DNA of 64,000 bases from Cannabis sativa. Its lineage: Eukaryota; Streptophyta; Magnoliopsida; Rosales; Cannabaceae. Within the stretch, counting starts at the first letter, position 1. Each line of letters opens with the position of its first letter. The position numbers and the translations under genes were made by a program. The notes beneath the pieces were generated by a model, which made no database searches, was not told the origin of the DNA, and saw nothing but the letters and a program-made list of their open reading frames with translations. This document shows, one piece after another, positions 11,603-24,332 of the stretch. The DNA is taken from positions 42,827,257 to 42,891,256 of the forward strand of contig NC_083607.1 of NCBI RefSeq assembly GCF_029168945.1, written 5' to 3'.

Positions 11603-13494
11603 TGTTGGGTTTTATGCCCTAAATAAAACTCATTTCAATATAATCAGATTTACTTATTAATATAGATCAGAAATAACATTTAATGTTGCATGGTTCACAT
11701 GATTTATTTCATGATTATATGTACATAATGTATAGATTCATCTGAAACCCTTTTCACATACTTGATCCTGTTTATTGTGCCGTCAACACATTGGAAAGTA
11801 AACATGACTATGTGAATAAAGTTTCCTAGATTTATCAGACATAGGGTTTTACTGATATGATAATCTACAACAGAGTTTACTTGCATTTGGAGAAGTGCTA
11901 TGTTCTTTCCAGAGCATTGGTTAAAGTAAAGCTCAGGTTGGATGCATGGAGTATGCATCGGAAGGGACCGATATTGAACTTTGACTTAGATTTAATTAAA
12001 CTTACCGTAAAATCTATTCAAGTCAATATCGCCTAGTTGATCCTAGATCAAATGATCTTAATCCTGTTATGATTAGGCTCAATCTTGAAAGGCTATTCGT
12101 GTTCTTTGATTTGTTAGTTAAGCCTACTTTTAGGTCAGGGTGATACGTACATTTTGGGAACACGGTAGTGCAATTGAGTGGGAGCGCTAGCATAAACATG
12201 GAATCTATAGCTTCTATCTGGCGAATAGTAAGCAAAGGATGATCTCCTTCGAGCTTGACCAAACGAAAATAAATGGTGGAGATCTCATTTCACATAAGCT
12301 GAAATATCATTTATACGGGGTCAAGTGTTTTAAGGATAAAATACATAGTAGGGTGTTACGGTAATTTAATCCCTTTACTGTGTAGATCATTCATATAGAG
12401 GATAATTGATCACATTAGGATTATAACAATGGATAACTAATGATGTGTCTATATGGTGGAACATATAGAGCATTCTATATACTGAGAGTGCAATTCTAAG
12501 TTCTATGCGTGGATTCAACGAAGAATTAATAAGTTAGTGAATTTTAGTGCTAAATTCTTGATCTACTTATTGGAAGTTCGGTTATATAGACCCATGGTCC
12601 CCCCACTAGTTGAGATAATATTGCTTGTAAGACTCATGTAATTGGTTTTGATTAATCAATTATAATTCCCAAATTAGACTATGTCTATTTGTGAATTTTT
12701 CACTAAGTAAGGGCGAAATTGTAAAGAAAGAGTTTATAGGGGCATATTTGTTAATTATGATACTTTGTATGGTTCAATTAATAAATATGATAAATGACAA
12801 TATTATTTTATAATTATTTATAGTTATTAAATAGTTAGAATTGGCATTTAAATGGTTGAATTAGGAAATTGGCATTTTTGAGAAAATCAGATACAAAAGG
12901 TGTTAAAATTGCAAAATTGCAAAACCCAAGGCCCAATCCACTAAGGCATGGCCGGCCACCTATTGTGTGTATTTTAAGTTGATTTTTTCATTATTTTAAT
13001 GCCATATAATTCAAATCTAACCCTAGTGGAATGCTATAAATAGATAGTGAAGGTTTCAGGAAAATTACACTTTTCTTCAGACTTCTGAATCAAAAAAACC
13101 TGAGCCTTCTCTCTCCCTATCTTTAGCTGCCACTTCTTCTTTCTTCTTCCTTTGAATTTCGAAATCCTTAGTGATTAGAGTAGTGCCCACACACATCAAG
13201 TGATACCTCAATCATAGTGAGGAAGATCGTGAAGAAAGATCTTCAGCAAAGGAGTTTCAGCATCAAAGATTCAGAGAAAGAGATCCAGGTTCAGATATTG
13301 ATAATGCTCTGCTACAGAAAGGAATCAAAGGCTAGATATCTGAACGGAAGGAGTCGTTATATTCCGCTGCACCCAATGTAAGGTTTCTTAAACTTTATAT
13401 GTATTTAATTTATCGTTTTAGAAAGTTCTTATTTAGGATGTTAATAAACATACTTGTGAGTAGATCTAAGATACTGGTAAAATAAATTCCAAAA
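11603..13494 (+). repeat. 5' LTR of copia B
   Basis: Pairs with 21715-23605. The 3' edge reads CCAAAA instead of CCAACA, a point change after insertion. TATA box at 13035-13042; pyrimidine-rich stretch at about 13108-13152. Confidence 0.92.
13035..13042 (+). promoter_or_regulatory. TATA box of copia B 5' LTR
   Basis: TATAAATA in the sequence GCTATAAATAGATAG, at the same LTR position as in copia A. Confidence 0.6.
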
Positions 13495-13496
13495 AC

Positions 13497-13509
13497 TGGC
13501 CTCAGAGCC
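13497..13509 (+). promoter_or_regulatory. Primer binding site of copia B
   Basis: TGGCCTCAGAGCC starts two bases after the LTR; a variant of the initiator Met tRNA site, one base different from copia A (TGGCACCAGAGCC). Confidence 0.7.
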
Positions 13510-16500
13510 ATGGTAATTGATTTACTTGCAAGAAATTTGGACTTTAAAACGATTGTTTGTATGTTTTTGGATGGTATCATGTTGTATTGAGTGTTATTTG
13601 ATGATTGATTGATGTTTGTAAATTTTCGTGAATAATAATTGCGATTTTGTTTCTGGAATTATTTTTATTGGATAGTATGGAAAAAATTAAGCAAGTTAGC
13701 CTTTTACAGAACTCAATTTCGATTTTATTTGAATTAGTTATGAATTTTTGAAGATCTGAAAAAATCGGGGCTGTGCTGAAATTTTCCTGCCATCGCGAAA
13801 CTGTCCGTACAGTTCACAATTTTTTTGTTTTTCTTCGATTTTTCATGCTTTTTCATGAATTAACTTCCGATTTTTGGTATAGTTTTGTATTTATACTATT
13901 AATATTCCTAATTCAATTCTAATTATCTTTTTGAATTAATTTAATATTTTTTAAATTTAATTCAAGATATTAGTGTAATTTGAATTTGAATAGAATTAGT
14001 ATCTATCTTCTTGCTTAAAAATCTATCTTATTTTAAAATTTGATTATATCTTATCTTATTTATTTTAAATTTAAAAATAAGATATTTATAATCATGTAAT
14101 TTTTAAATGATATAAGATATTTTGCTAATTTTTAAAATTTTGTTATTTTATTTATTTAAATTACATTTAAAATTTGAAAAGATATTTATTTATCTTTTCT
14201 AATTTTTTATTTAATTTTTATTTATAAAATAACATTTAAAATTTAAAAGTAGTTAGCAAATTTTTGAAATGATATTTAGGTTGGTTGAAACCTAATTTTT
14301 CAAAAATTGTAGGTTTAATTTTAAATTTAAATTTTTTAAAAATTTCGAATTTTTTCAATTTTTTTTTTAAATTTTCGATTTTTTTTTTAATTAATTAATT
14401 ATTTTCGAAATTAATTATTTAATTTAAAATTAAATAAATCCTACATCCAACTATTCAGCTAACCTTGTTGCAGGAGTATGTGTTTTAGCTTGTTTGTAAG
14501 TTTTCAAAAACCTATTATTACTTGATTGCAAATAGCCATGGTTACTTTTTGCCAGATCTAATGATCTGATGGCTCCCTTGGTCAAGATAATAATTTGTAA
14601 CAGGTATATTTACAATCTTCTTTCATCTGTGTATGACCTAGCAACATGATAGGACCCATCCAAAGTGTGCCTGTGTGAGCCTATGTGTTTAATTTGATTA
14701 TAGATACATATAGGTTGTTGTTGCTAAAATAAATTATCATAGTTCTTGATAGAATTTATTTAGGCCCATTTAGTTTTTGGGCCTATTCAATTAATAACAG
14801 TTGTTCTTATTAAGGTTGAATTCCTCTCTTTTGGGCCTTGTGTGAGAGTTGGGAGCCATAGAAGTGGGTACGACATAATGAACCCAGCACCCCCTCACAT
14901 GAACCACCCCAATTGTGAAGGCCCATTTGCCTGATTAGAACAACTGTACTAGGTTAATTACACTAGTTTAACCTAATAAAATTGATTAGCAACATAATTA
15001 ATTTCATTTATTTTGAAATTAATTTAAGAAAATTATAGTTTAAAGAATTTTTTATTCTAAGCTAAACTATATGTATTTTCTTGTATTTAATTAAATATAG
15101 AATTATAACCATCTAGATTCTTTCTGGAACTTAATTTAAATTTTTCATTAAATATTCTTATTTAAGTTGATATTTAGTTATCTACAACTAACCAACTTAA
15201 ATCTGAATATCTTTTGAATTTCAAATTTCAAAATTAAGTTGAGGAATTTTAGGCATTGGTTATTAAGATTCTTTAGATATTTTTTAAGTTAATATCTTTT
15301 CGAATATTAACTTAAAATGGAATATTTTCAAATTAAGTGGTTACAACTTAATTTTTGATATTTAATTAAATTTAAATTTGAAAAATATTTAAGTTCTAGA
15401 TTTTTTCTAATACAACTTAAATTAGATATTTTTTCAAATTTTGTGGAAAAGATACTTAGCCAAATAAGATATTTTCTAGATAGTTATTTCTAGACTACTT
15501 ATTATTTCTAATATTAAATAGGAAAATATTATAAATTGTGAAATTAATTATTTAAATAATTAATTGTGGTACAATTTATTTTAAGTATATTTTTCCTAGT
15601 ATTAAACTAGAGATTAATAATTAAGCCTTCTCTACAATTAATTATTTATTTCTTGAATTTAATACATTTAATTAATTTGAAAATTAAATATCTAAGTTGA
15701 TTTTTATCATCATACTTAAATATTTCTTTTTCATGACATTTAATTAAATAGAAAATTATTTTTAGTTGAAATTTATTTTTTCAACTAAATTTAAATAATT
15801 TTCAAAATATATTTTTTCTTTATTTTATTAATCAATTTTCGAAATTGCATTTCTTAAATGCTAGAATTTCGAATTTTATCTTGAAAAATAGATTAAGTTG
15901 TAAATTAATTATTTATTTTAATTAATTCTTGGATCAACTTAAATCAATGATTTTTTAATTTATTGATTAATTTAAAATAAATTTAATTAAAGTATATTAT
16001 TAGAAATTGAATTAATTAGTCAAAGGAAAATCTAGATAGATGATATTTTTGCTTGAAGTATTTTTCTAGTGTATTTAATTAAATAGAAAATTAATATTTA
16101 AGTTGATTTTCATCATCATACTTAAATATTTTAAATTTTTCTTATATATTTAATTAAATAGGAAAATTATATTTTTATTGTAAATTAATTTTATTAATTA
16201 ATTTTGGGCCAACATTAAATTAGAATAATTTTTTCCAGAATTTATTTTTTATTTTAATATGCATTTTTTGAAAATTGTATTCTTATATACTTTAATTTTT
16301 CGAAATGCAATATATATTTATAGAAAATTAAATTTGAGTTGTAAATTAATTTATATTAATTTTGTAACAACTTAAATTGAATATTTTTCTAAATATTTAT
16401 TGGAAATTATTACTAAGATGAAAGAAATACATGTTATTTTCATATCCATCTAAGTAAAATTTATAAATATTAAATTAAAATTTATATTTAGAATTTTTCA

Positions 16501-17600
16501 TTCTAAATTGGAAATTTTAAATAAATATATATTTAAAATAAATAGATTAAATAAAGAGAATCAAAGAAAATACAACTCACTTTAAATAATGAGCTTGATT
16601 ATTATTAAGATATTCAATCTCCATTGTTGGTCTTACAAAAGTTAAATGTTTTCAATATAACCTCGAGACGCTAGACTTCGTCCCCCTATGGATGGTTATT
16701 CGTTGAACGCATTTAACACCGTAAGATTTCATTTGATAAGTGTTTTGTAAGTTTTCGTCTCTATTAGACTCTCCCCTACGGTGACTACTTAGAGATAAAC
16801 TTATGAAACATGAAACAATGGTGGAAGCTCATAAAATGAGAATAACCTTGACTCTCGCCTACCGGGACAACGTTGGATTCCTATTTTTATCGAATAAAAG
16901 GTTGCTAGAATGGTTTCTATTTTAGATGAGCTGACAACTCTATTCAATAAATGATGCTTTGACTCTCGCCTACCGGGACACTGTATCAGTTTGTTGAAAA
17001 CCTTGGAAATTATTTAGGATTGTATGTTTTAGTATTTTCACTAGTCATTCCTACTTGCTATATGTTTATAATTTCTGAATTGTGTATGAATTTATATTGA
17101 ACCATGTTATTTTCTGTTATTAAGTTGTAGTTTAATTTCGAATCTTCATTGTTGGTCTAACATGTTTGTTTTTCTAATGAGATAAATCCCTAGTGGATTT
17201 TGACCATTAGACATACATAATAGTGTTAGATCTCGAAAGATAAATGTTGTATATGCGACATCTAGCTGTTCATCAATTGATGACACCTTAGACTAGTATT
17301 TTTACGATATGAAACAAGAAGATTGTATAAATAAGATTACTTTGACATTCGCTAATCGAAGCATCGTTGGATTCTTATTTATAAACGAAATTATCCTAAT
17401 TCCTCTTAGCTTATTCATTTTGAATTAGCTTCAAAACATATCATTGGATGAATGGTCTATAAATCATTTCATGTCATTCTATATTTTCTCTTAAGAAATT
17501 AAATGTCGCATATGATTATAATCCTGAATTTCTATTCCCAATTGATATAAAACCTCAATCTTAGAAATCTCCTACTTGTATGGGCAAATCAGACTTATAG
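13510..17600 (+). other. AT-rich non-coding leader of copia B
   Basis: About 4 kb, very AT-rich, no coding frame. It matches the copia A leader block by block: the foldable island at 14833-14924, the ACTTGAAT/ACTTAAAT-rich stretch at about 15000-16570, and the GACTCTCGCC blocks at about 16620-17400. Poly-T/poly-A runs near 14350-14410. Confidence 0.75.
14833..14924 (+). other. Foldable GC-richer island in copia B leader
   Basis: Matches 7887-7978. GGGCCTT (14833-14839) pairs with AAGGCCC (14918-14924), and TGTGA (14841-14845) with TCACA (14895-14899). The third pairing is weaker than in copia A, since GGGGG reads GGGAG here. Confidence 0.5.
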
Positions 17601-18625
17601 TTATATTAGTAGTGGTGGTCCAAGATAGAATTACTCATTATATTTGGTATAAATTTAAGTCTTTGACTTTAATTTTAGATTCCAAATAGAAATTTTCTTA
17701 TATTTCTAATTCCAGAATACAATACAGTTACACTTTCTCAAGTGTTTAATATCCATCTTCTATTAATGGATTAAAACTGTATGGAATATGAGTTAGGTAT
17801 TCTGTGACCAGGATCCACTTGCACTATTCTAAGAATTCTTTTATAAACCTATGTCATCAAAAGACACTACCACATTTTTTTTTAATCTATGGCATTTGTA
17901 TCTTGTTCATAGTGGATTTGACAAGATCAATCTCTGCAAAGAGTTAATGTGCCTATATCCACTGAAAGTAGTTCATCTCATTCGCAGATGGATGTACATT
18001 CAGGGGTGGATATGAGTTTTTCGTTGTATTCTTCAAACGAAAACTCTAGATTATACCTTTTAGTAAGAAATTTGAAATGTTTGAAAATTTACATTAATTT
18101 TTAGCAATGGTTAAAACCATTAAGGTAAGTGGTTAAAGATCTTGCGAACTGATAGGGGTGGAGAAATAGTTAGTAGATATGCAGTTCAAAGATCATTAAT
18201 TTGATTTTTGAATTATATCCAAACTTACCTCCCCAAAAATTTCGAGTTGCATGTTGATGATTAGTTACTAGTGGTTGCCTAATTCCTTCTATGGTAATAC
18301 AATTTCAGAATGATGTAATGGTTGTATACTTAATGTAAATCATTACTAGATTCATGGATGACCTAATAAAAATCTTAAGAAAAGCTAGAACTGTTAACCA
18401 TGGTTTGTTAGCTATTCTAAGTGATTAGGGGTGGACCATCCCATTGTCAATAGATAAGAAAGTGTTTGTTCAAACAAATACTACTTTTCTAAGAAAATGA
18501 CTAAGTCTGAAAAACAAGTAGCAAATAAAGGAGATATTTAATTCTTGATTCCAAAAGTGTTCTATCATCTTATATAACAGATGATGATCCCACTGCCTCT
18601 GTTGTCTTGTCACAACCGAAGAGAT
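17600..18625 (+). pseudogene. Copia B integrase/RT relics, scrambled
   Basis: Counterpart of 10150-11110 in copia A: the pre-integrase island near 17900-17960, an integrase-core island near 18060-18110 (KKFEMFE) and DRGGE-like text near 18150. No frame is open for more than a few dozen codons. It is interrupted at 18625 by the CACTA element and resumes at 20536. Confidence 0.65.
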
Positions 18626-20532
18626 CACTACTAGAAAATTGGGTTTTAGTGACACACATTGAGTAACTCTAAAAGTGTATAGTGACACTTCAACGCGCGT
18701 CACTAATGAGGGTGACTGGAAAGACAATTTTTAGTGACACTTCACACGCGTCACTGAAACCTTTTGCATTCATTTTCTGCGTGTCACTATAGGCGTATAA
18801 AGTCATGTTTTGTCAGACTGAAAAGGTAAAAGCCACACACATGAAGTGTCACTATATCCCTTTTTTTTCTTTTTTATTATTATTTTTGGAGATATAGTGA
18901 CACACAAAAAGTGCCACTATATTAAATATTTTTTTTAAAAAAAATAATATTTAATTTGCTTTAATTCAAATTTTATATATTATAAATAATAATTTCTATT
19001 AATTATATACAAATACAATTAAATATAACAATAATAATTTAAATTAAATAAATGTAAAATATAATCATATTCAATTTAAAAGAAATATCTATTTTTTATT
19101 TTTTTACTAAAAAAAATAAACTTCAATCAAAAAAATATATTAATAGTAAAAAAAAATCAAAGTACAGTAAATAAAATAAATTAAAAACTTTAATCAAAAT
19201 TAATTAAAGACAAATTCAAAACTTACACAAGATCCAAATTACACTATTTGAAATTACAAAAACAAACATAGTGCAAATGATTTACCAACAATTTTGATCC
19301 ACCATTTTTTCACCTAAAATCAACATTAACAAACTAGGAAAAAGAATTTACAAACATAAATACAACAAACTAGCTGCTGCCTTGGCTCTAGCATCCTCTT
19401 GCCAAATGGAAAATATGTATCACACAATTGAAATACCACCTTTGCTTGGGAAGTCTGAATTCAAGACCACTCTATTAAAATGCAATTGTAAAGACACGAA
19501 AAAAAAAAAAAAAAAAAAACAAACCCGTAATAATATACAATCCCGAACGAAAAAAATCAACCCAGAATAATATACAATATTCCCAGAACAAAAAAAAAAT
19601 CAAAATATTATATAAAAAAAAATTTGGGTTTCTTGGGTCGGCTCTTCGGTTATCGACGAGAAACGCATAAATGACGAGCGGAGACGACGACCGATTACCT
19701 GCATTGGAGAGACGAAGCAGAGACGATGACCGGTCGAATGGAGTTTCGGGAGATGGGGAACGAAAGATTGAAAAGGAAAATGGGTCTTCAAACAGGTTAG
19801 GTGAGGAAATTGATTTCGAATATGGGTGTTAATTTTGAATCTGCTAAGAAAACCATGTTGATTTCGAAATAGATTGGGCGCTTGAGGAAATCGATCTCAG
19901 CGACTTATTCGACAGAGAAAACGATATGAAACTCCAAGGTATATGTTGCGAAGCATGAACAAAGAGAATTAAAAAACCACCATTGCCTCTTTACTTAGAG
20001 AAATCAGCCATTACCATTGGAGCTCGAAGAGTCAAGAAAATCTAACCCCACACCATTGAATGGTCACCCTGCGCAAGAAGAAGAAAGAGCAGCAATGAGA
20101 GGGGGAAGAAAGAGAGATAGCGTATATTTAGCTCCTCTTTTTTAGCAAAATGATAATAGGGTTTCAAGAGAGAGAACCTATTAATTATTTTTTATTTTTA
20201 TTTATTTATTAATTACATAACAGCTGTATTTTTTTTATTAATTTATGATTATGATATAGTGACGCGCCAGGTGGGTCGGGATATATTTATCCAATCGTGC
20301 CTAGCGCGTCACTATATACCAGCATTTTTCAAATAAATAAAAATTAGAAAATTTTGAGTTTTACTCTTTAGTGACTTTCTATATTTTTAGTGACACACAT
20401 TATATGAGACTAACACTGAATATATAGAGTCTAATTGTGCATGTCACTAAAAATCACTCCCAACTCTTTAGTGACACGCACTTTTGTGCATGTCACTAAA
20501 TCGTGTCACTAAAAGGTTAAATTGTAGTAGTG
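18626..20532 (+). mobile_element. Non-autonomous CACTA (En/Spm) element 1, nested in copia B
   Basis: Starts CACTACTAGAAAATT and ends AATTGTAGTAGTG, flanked by the 3-bp duplication GAT (18623-18625, 20533-20535). The matching uninterrupted stretch in copia A (about 11130-11150) confirms the empty site. Both subterminal regions hold many copies of the motif TAGTGACAC and its complement, as expected for transposase-binding repeats of CACTA elements. It is 1907 bp long with no transposase. The centre (about 19610-20130) is GC-richer and exon-like. Orientation is not determined by coding content. Confidence 0.9.
18656..18910. repeat. Left subterminal repeats of CACTA element 1
   Basis: The motif AGTGACAC (either strand) recurs about every 30-50 bases at both ends of the element; the right cluster is at about 20255-20515. 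Pairs such as TTTAGTGACACGCAC with GTGCATGTCACTAAA form hairpins. In En/Spm such repeats bind the TNPA-type protein; that role is inferred. Confidence 0.75.
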
Positions 20533-20535
20533 GAT

Positions 20536-21714
20536 CAATACCATTTAGTTTTCTTAGACATAATTCACGGTGCCTTGTCGTAGTGGGAGAGTTTCTAGGA
20601 ACTCACCTTCTTATGACTTGGGAGACACTAGTGATTAAAATCCATTGTGAGTTTAAACAAGTAATGGATTGTCAAGATAAGAAACTAAGAAGAAAGCCAA
20701 TAGAACTATGGTTTAATCCATTCACATGGAGTAACCTAAAGTTTTCTATTACAAGGACATAAAAGGAAATTTTCGTTTATAAGTCCATTCAATGGACTTA
20801 ACAAAACTTCCTGTTCCTAGTATTATAGGTTTGAGTTTATCTAAACCTATGGCTTGTGGTATACCTGGGAATTACTTACTTTAATGCAAGCAACTTACTT
20901 TAGTAAGATGCTGAAGCATTTTCTTTCTAATGACAATCTATAGAAGCTTCACAACTTCTTAGGTATAGATTTTATTTATCTAAGGAAAATTCTTAACTAT
21001 TCCAGAAAAGATAAAGCCATGAAAGAATTTCTTATATCAACAGTGAGAGGTCTTAGATATGCTTTTGTATGCCTTAGACCAGACACCTGCTGTTGAGTGG
21101 GAGTAATGAGTAGGTATCAGATTAATCCAGGAGAAGAACATTGGAAGACAATCAAGTAAATCCTAAGATTAAGAAGAGGAACTATATGTTAGTCTATAAG
21201 GGTGTGTTTAAAACTCTTAGACTACACCATATCAGATTTCAAAATTCGCCTATGTGCTAGTAAATATTTCTGATAAGATGGTGGTTACTCTGGGGGTGGA
21301 ATAGTGATTTTGGAGAAGTGTAAAAACCTATCTGGAGTCTCTAGGTCTACCAGAGAGAGACTGAATGTTAAAGCTGCAGGAAAGGTACTTATTCAGTCTA
21401 AGGAAAGTTCTATACATTTTTGGCATCATTCCAAATTGCCTTAAACTACTAGTGTTAATTTCCTGATTAACCAAAAGTAGTTGCCAAAGATATAGAATCC
21501 AGTATCCCAAGAGAGTAGACATATAGAGAGGAATTTCACATTATCAATGATTTTGTGATTAAAGGAAGAGTAATAGTGGAGAAAAGGTTGAGGTTAATTC
21601 AACCTTTCAGATCCTATTACGAGGAGTTTACTACTACTACACTTGATTTGTATATCAAGGTGTTGAGATTATTTGAAACGCACTTTTTGTTTTATATAAG
21701 TGCAAGTGGGAGTT
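20536..21714 (+). pseudogene. Copia B RT/RNase H relics, 3' untranslated part and polypurine tract
   Basis: Continues the copia B polyprotein relic after the CACTA element. Readable islands include YAFVCLRPDTC near 21058 and MSRYQINPGEEHWKTIK near 21108-21158, from the RNase H side of copia pol, with a stop just between them. The region ends with the polypurine tract CAAGTGGGAGTT (21703-21714) directly before the 3' LTR. Confidence 0.7.
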
Positions 21715-23605
21715 TGTTGGGTTTTATGCCCTAAATAAAACTCATTTCAATATAATCAGATTTACTTATTAATATAGATCAGAAATAACATTTAATGTTG
21801 CATGGTTCACATGATTTATTTCATGATTATATGTACATAATGTATAGATTCATCTGAAACCCTTTTCACATACTTGATCCTGTTTATTGTGCCGTCAACA
21901 CATTGGAAAGTAAACATGACTATGTGAATAAAGTTTTTTAGATTTATCAGACATAGGGTTTTACTGATATGATAATCTACAACAGAGTTTACTTGCATTT
22001 GGAGAAGTGCTATGTTCTTTCCAGAGCATTGGTTAAAGTAAAGCTCAGGTTGGATGCATGGAGTATGCATCGGAAGGGACCGATATTGAACTTTGACTTA
22101 GATTTAATTAAACTTACCGTAAAATCTATTCAAGTCAATATCGCCTAGTTGATCCTAGATCAAATGATCTTAATCCTGTTATGATTAGGCTCAATCTTGA
22201 AAGGCTATTCGTGTTCTTTGATTTGTTAGTTAAGCCTACTTTTAGGTCAGGGTGATACGTACATTTTGGGAACACGGTAGTGCAATTGAGTGGGAGCGCT
22301 AGCATAAACATGGAATCTATAGCTTCTATCTGGCGAATAGTAAGCAAAGGATGATCTCCTTCGAGCTTGACCAAACGAAAATAAATGGTGGAGATCTCAT
22401 TTCACATAAGCTGAAATATCATTTATACGGGGTCAAGTGTTTTAAGGATAAAATACATAGTAGGGTGTTACGGTAATTTAATCCCTTTACTGTGTAGATC
22501 ATTCATATAGAGGATAATTGATCACATTAGGATTATAACAATGGATAACTAATGATGTGTCTATATGGTGGAACATATAGAGCATTCTATATACTGAGAG
22601 TGCAATTCTAAGGTCTATACGTGGATTCAACGAAGAATTAATAATTTAGTGAATTTTAGTGCTAAATTCTTGATCTACTTATTGGAAGCTCGGTTATATA
22701 GACCCATGGTCCCCCCACTAGTTGAGATAATATTGCTTGTAAGACTCATGTAATTGGTTTTGATTAATCAATTATAATTCTCAAATTAGACTATGTCTAT
22801 TTGTGAATTTTTCACTAAGTAAGGGCGAAATTGTAAAGAAAGAGTTTATAGGGGCATATTTGTTAATTATGATACTTTGTATGGTTCAATTAATAAATAT
22901 GATAAATGACAATATTATTTAATAATTATTTATAGTTATTAAATAGTTAGAATTGGCATTTAAATGGTTGAATTAGGAAATTGGCATTTTTGAGAAAATC
23001 AGATACAAAAGGTGTTAAAATTGCAAAATTGCAAAACCCAAGGCCCAATCCACTAAGGCATGGCCGACCACCTATTGTGTGTATTTTAAGTTGATTTTTT
23101 CATTATTTTAATGCCATATAATTCAAATCTAACCCTAGTGGAATGCTATAAATAGATAGTGAAGGCTTCAGGAAAATTACACTTTTCTTAAGACTTCTGA
23201 ATCAGAAAAACCTAAGCCTTCTCTCTCCCTATCTTTAGCTGCCACTTCTTCTTTCTTCTTCCTTTGAATGTCGAAATCCTTAGTGATTAGAGTAGTGCCC
23301 ACACACATCAAGTGATACCTCAATCATAGTGAGGAAGATCGTGAAGAAAGATCATCAGTAAAGGAGTTTCAGCATCAAAGATTCAGAGAAAGAGATCCAG
23401 GTTCAGATATTGATAATGCTCTGCTACAGAAAGGAATCAAGGGCTAGATATCTGAACGGAAGGAGTCATTATATTTTCTGCACCCAATGTAAGGTTTCTT
23501 AAACTTTATATGTGTTTAATTTATCGTTTTAGAAAGTTCTTATTTAGGATGTTAATAAACATACTTGTGAGTAGATCTAAGATCCTGGTAAAATAATTTC
23601 CAACA
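21715..23605 (+). repeat. 3' LTR of copia B
   Basis: Near-identical to 11603-13494, with an intact CCAACA end. TATA box at 23147-23154. Followed by the GAGTC target duplication. Confidence 0.92.
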
Positions 23606-23610
23606 GAGTC

Positions 23611-24332
23611 TCAACTATTCCAGAGAAGATAAAGCCATGAAAGAGTTTCTTAAATCAACAGTGAGAGGTCTCAGATATGCTTTAGTATGCCTTAGACCAG
23701 ACATCTGCTGTTGAGTGGGAGTAATGAGTAGGTATCAGATTAATCTAGTAGAAGAACATTGGAAGACAATCAAGTAAATCTTAAGATTAAGAAGAGGAAC
23801 TATATGTTAGTCAATAAGAGTGTGTTTGAAACTCTTAGACTACACCACATCAGATTTCGAGACTTGCCTGTGTGCTAGAAAGTTTGCTGATGAGATGGTG
23901 ATTACTTTGGGGGTGGAATAGTGATTTTGGAGAAGTGTAAAAACCTATCTGAAATCTCTTGGTCTACCAGAGAGAGACTGAATGTTAAAAGTTGCAGGAA
24001 AGATACTTATTCAGTCTAAGGAAAGTTCTATACATTTGTGGCACTGTTCCAACTTGCCTTAACTACTAGGGTTACTTCCTGAATAACCAAAGAGTAGTTG
24101 CCCAAAAGTATAGAATCCAGTATCCCAAGAAAGTAGACATATAGAGAGGAATTTCACATTATCAAGGATTTTGTGATTAAGGAAGAGTAATGGTGGAGAT
24201 GAGGTTGTGTTTAATTCAACCTGTCAGATCCCATTACGAGGAGTTTACTACTATTACACTTGATTTGTATATCAAGGTGTTAATGATTATTTGAAATGCA
24301 CTTTTTGTTTTATATTAGTGCAAGTGGGAGTT
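23611..24332 (+). pseudogene. Copia A RNase H relics, 3' untranslated part and polypurine tract
   Basis: Resumes the copia A pol relic after copia B. Islands YALVCLRPDIC (near 23678), MSRYQIN (near 23726), EEHWKTIK (near 23755) and FTLGGGIVI-like text (near 23905) belong to copia RNase H. The stop-containing stretch after RPDIC is the same as in copia B, a shared lesion. Ends with polypurine tract CAAGTGGGAGTT at 24321-24332. Confidence 0.7.

Larger units (their letters stand above)
11603..23605 (+). mobile_element. Copia B: related long-LTR Ty1/copia element nested in copia A
   Basis: The element starts TGTTGGG and ends CCAACA. GAGTC flanks it at 11598-11602 and 23606-23610. LTRs are 11603-13494 (1892 bp) and 21715-23605 (1891 bp). 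Without the CACTA insertion it is about 10.1 kb. It is a clear relative of copia A (same LTR ends, same leader blocks, same pol relics) but a distinct subfamily, since LTRs of A and B differ much more than the two LTRs within each element. No intact gene is present. It inserted after A did, within A's RT relic. Confidence 0.9.

Noticed and set aside
11704..12262. Minus-strand open frames of 79-84 codons in the copia B LTRs (also 21816-22374)
   Set aside because: They occur in both LTRs simply because the LTRs are copies. They have no domain and lie in the regulatory part of the element, so I treat them as chance frames.
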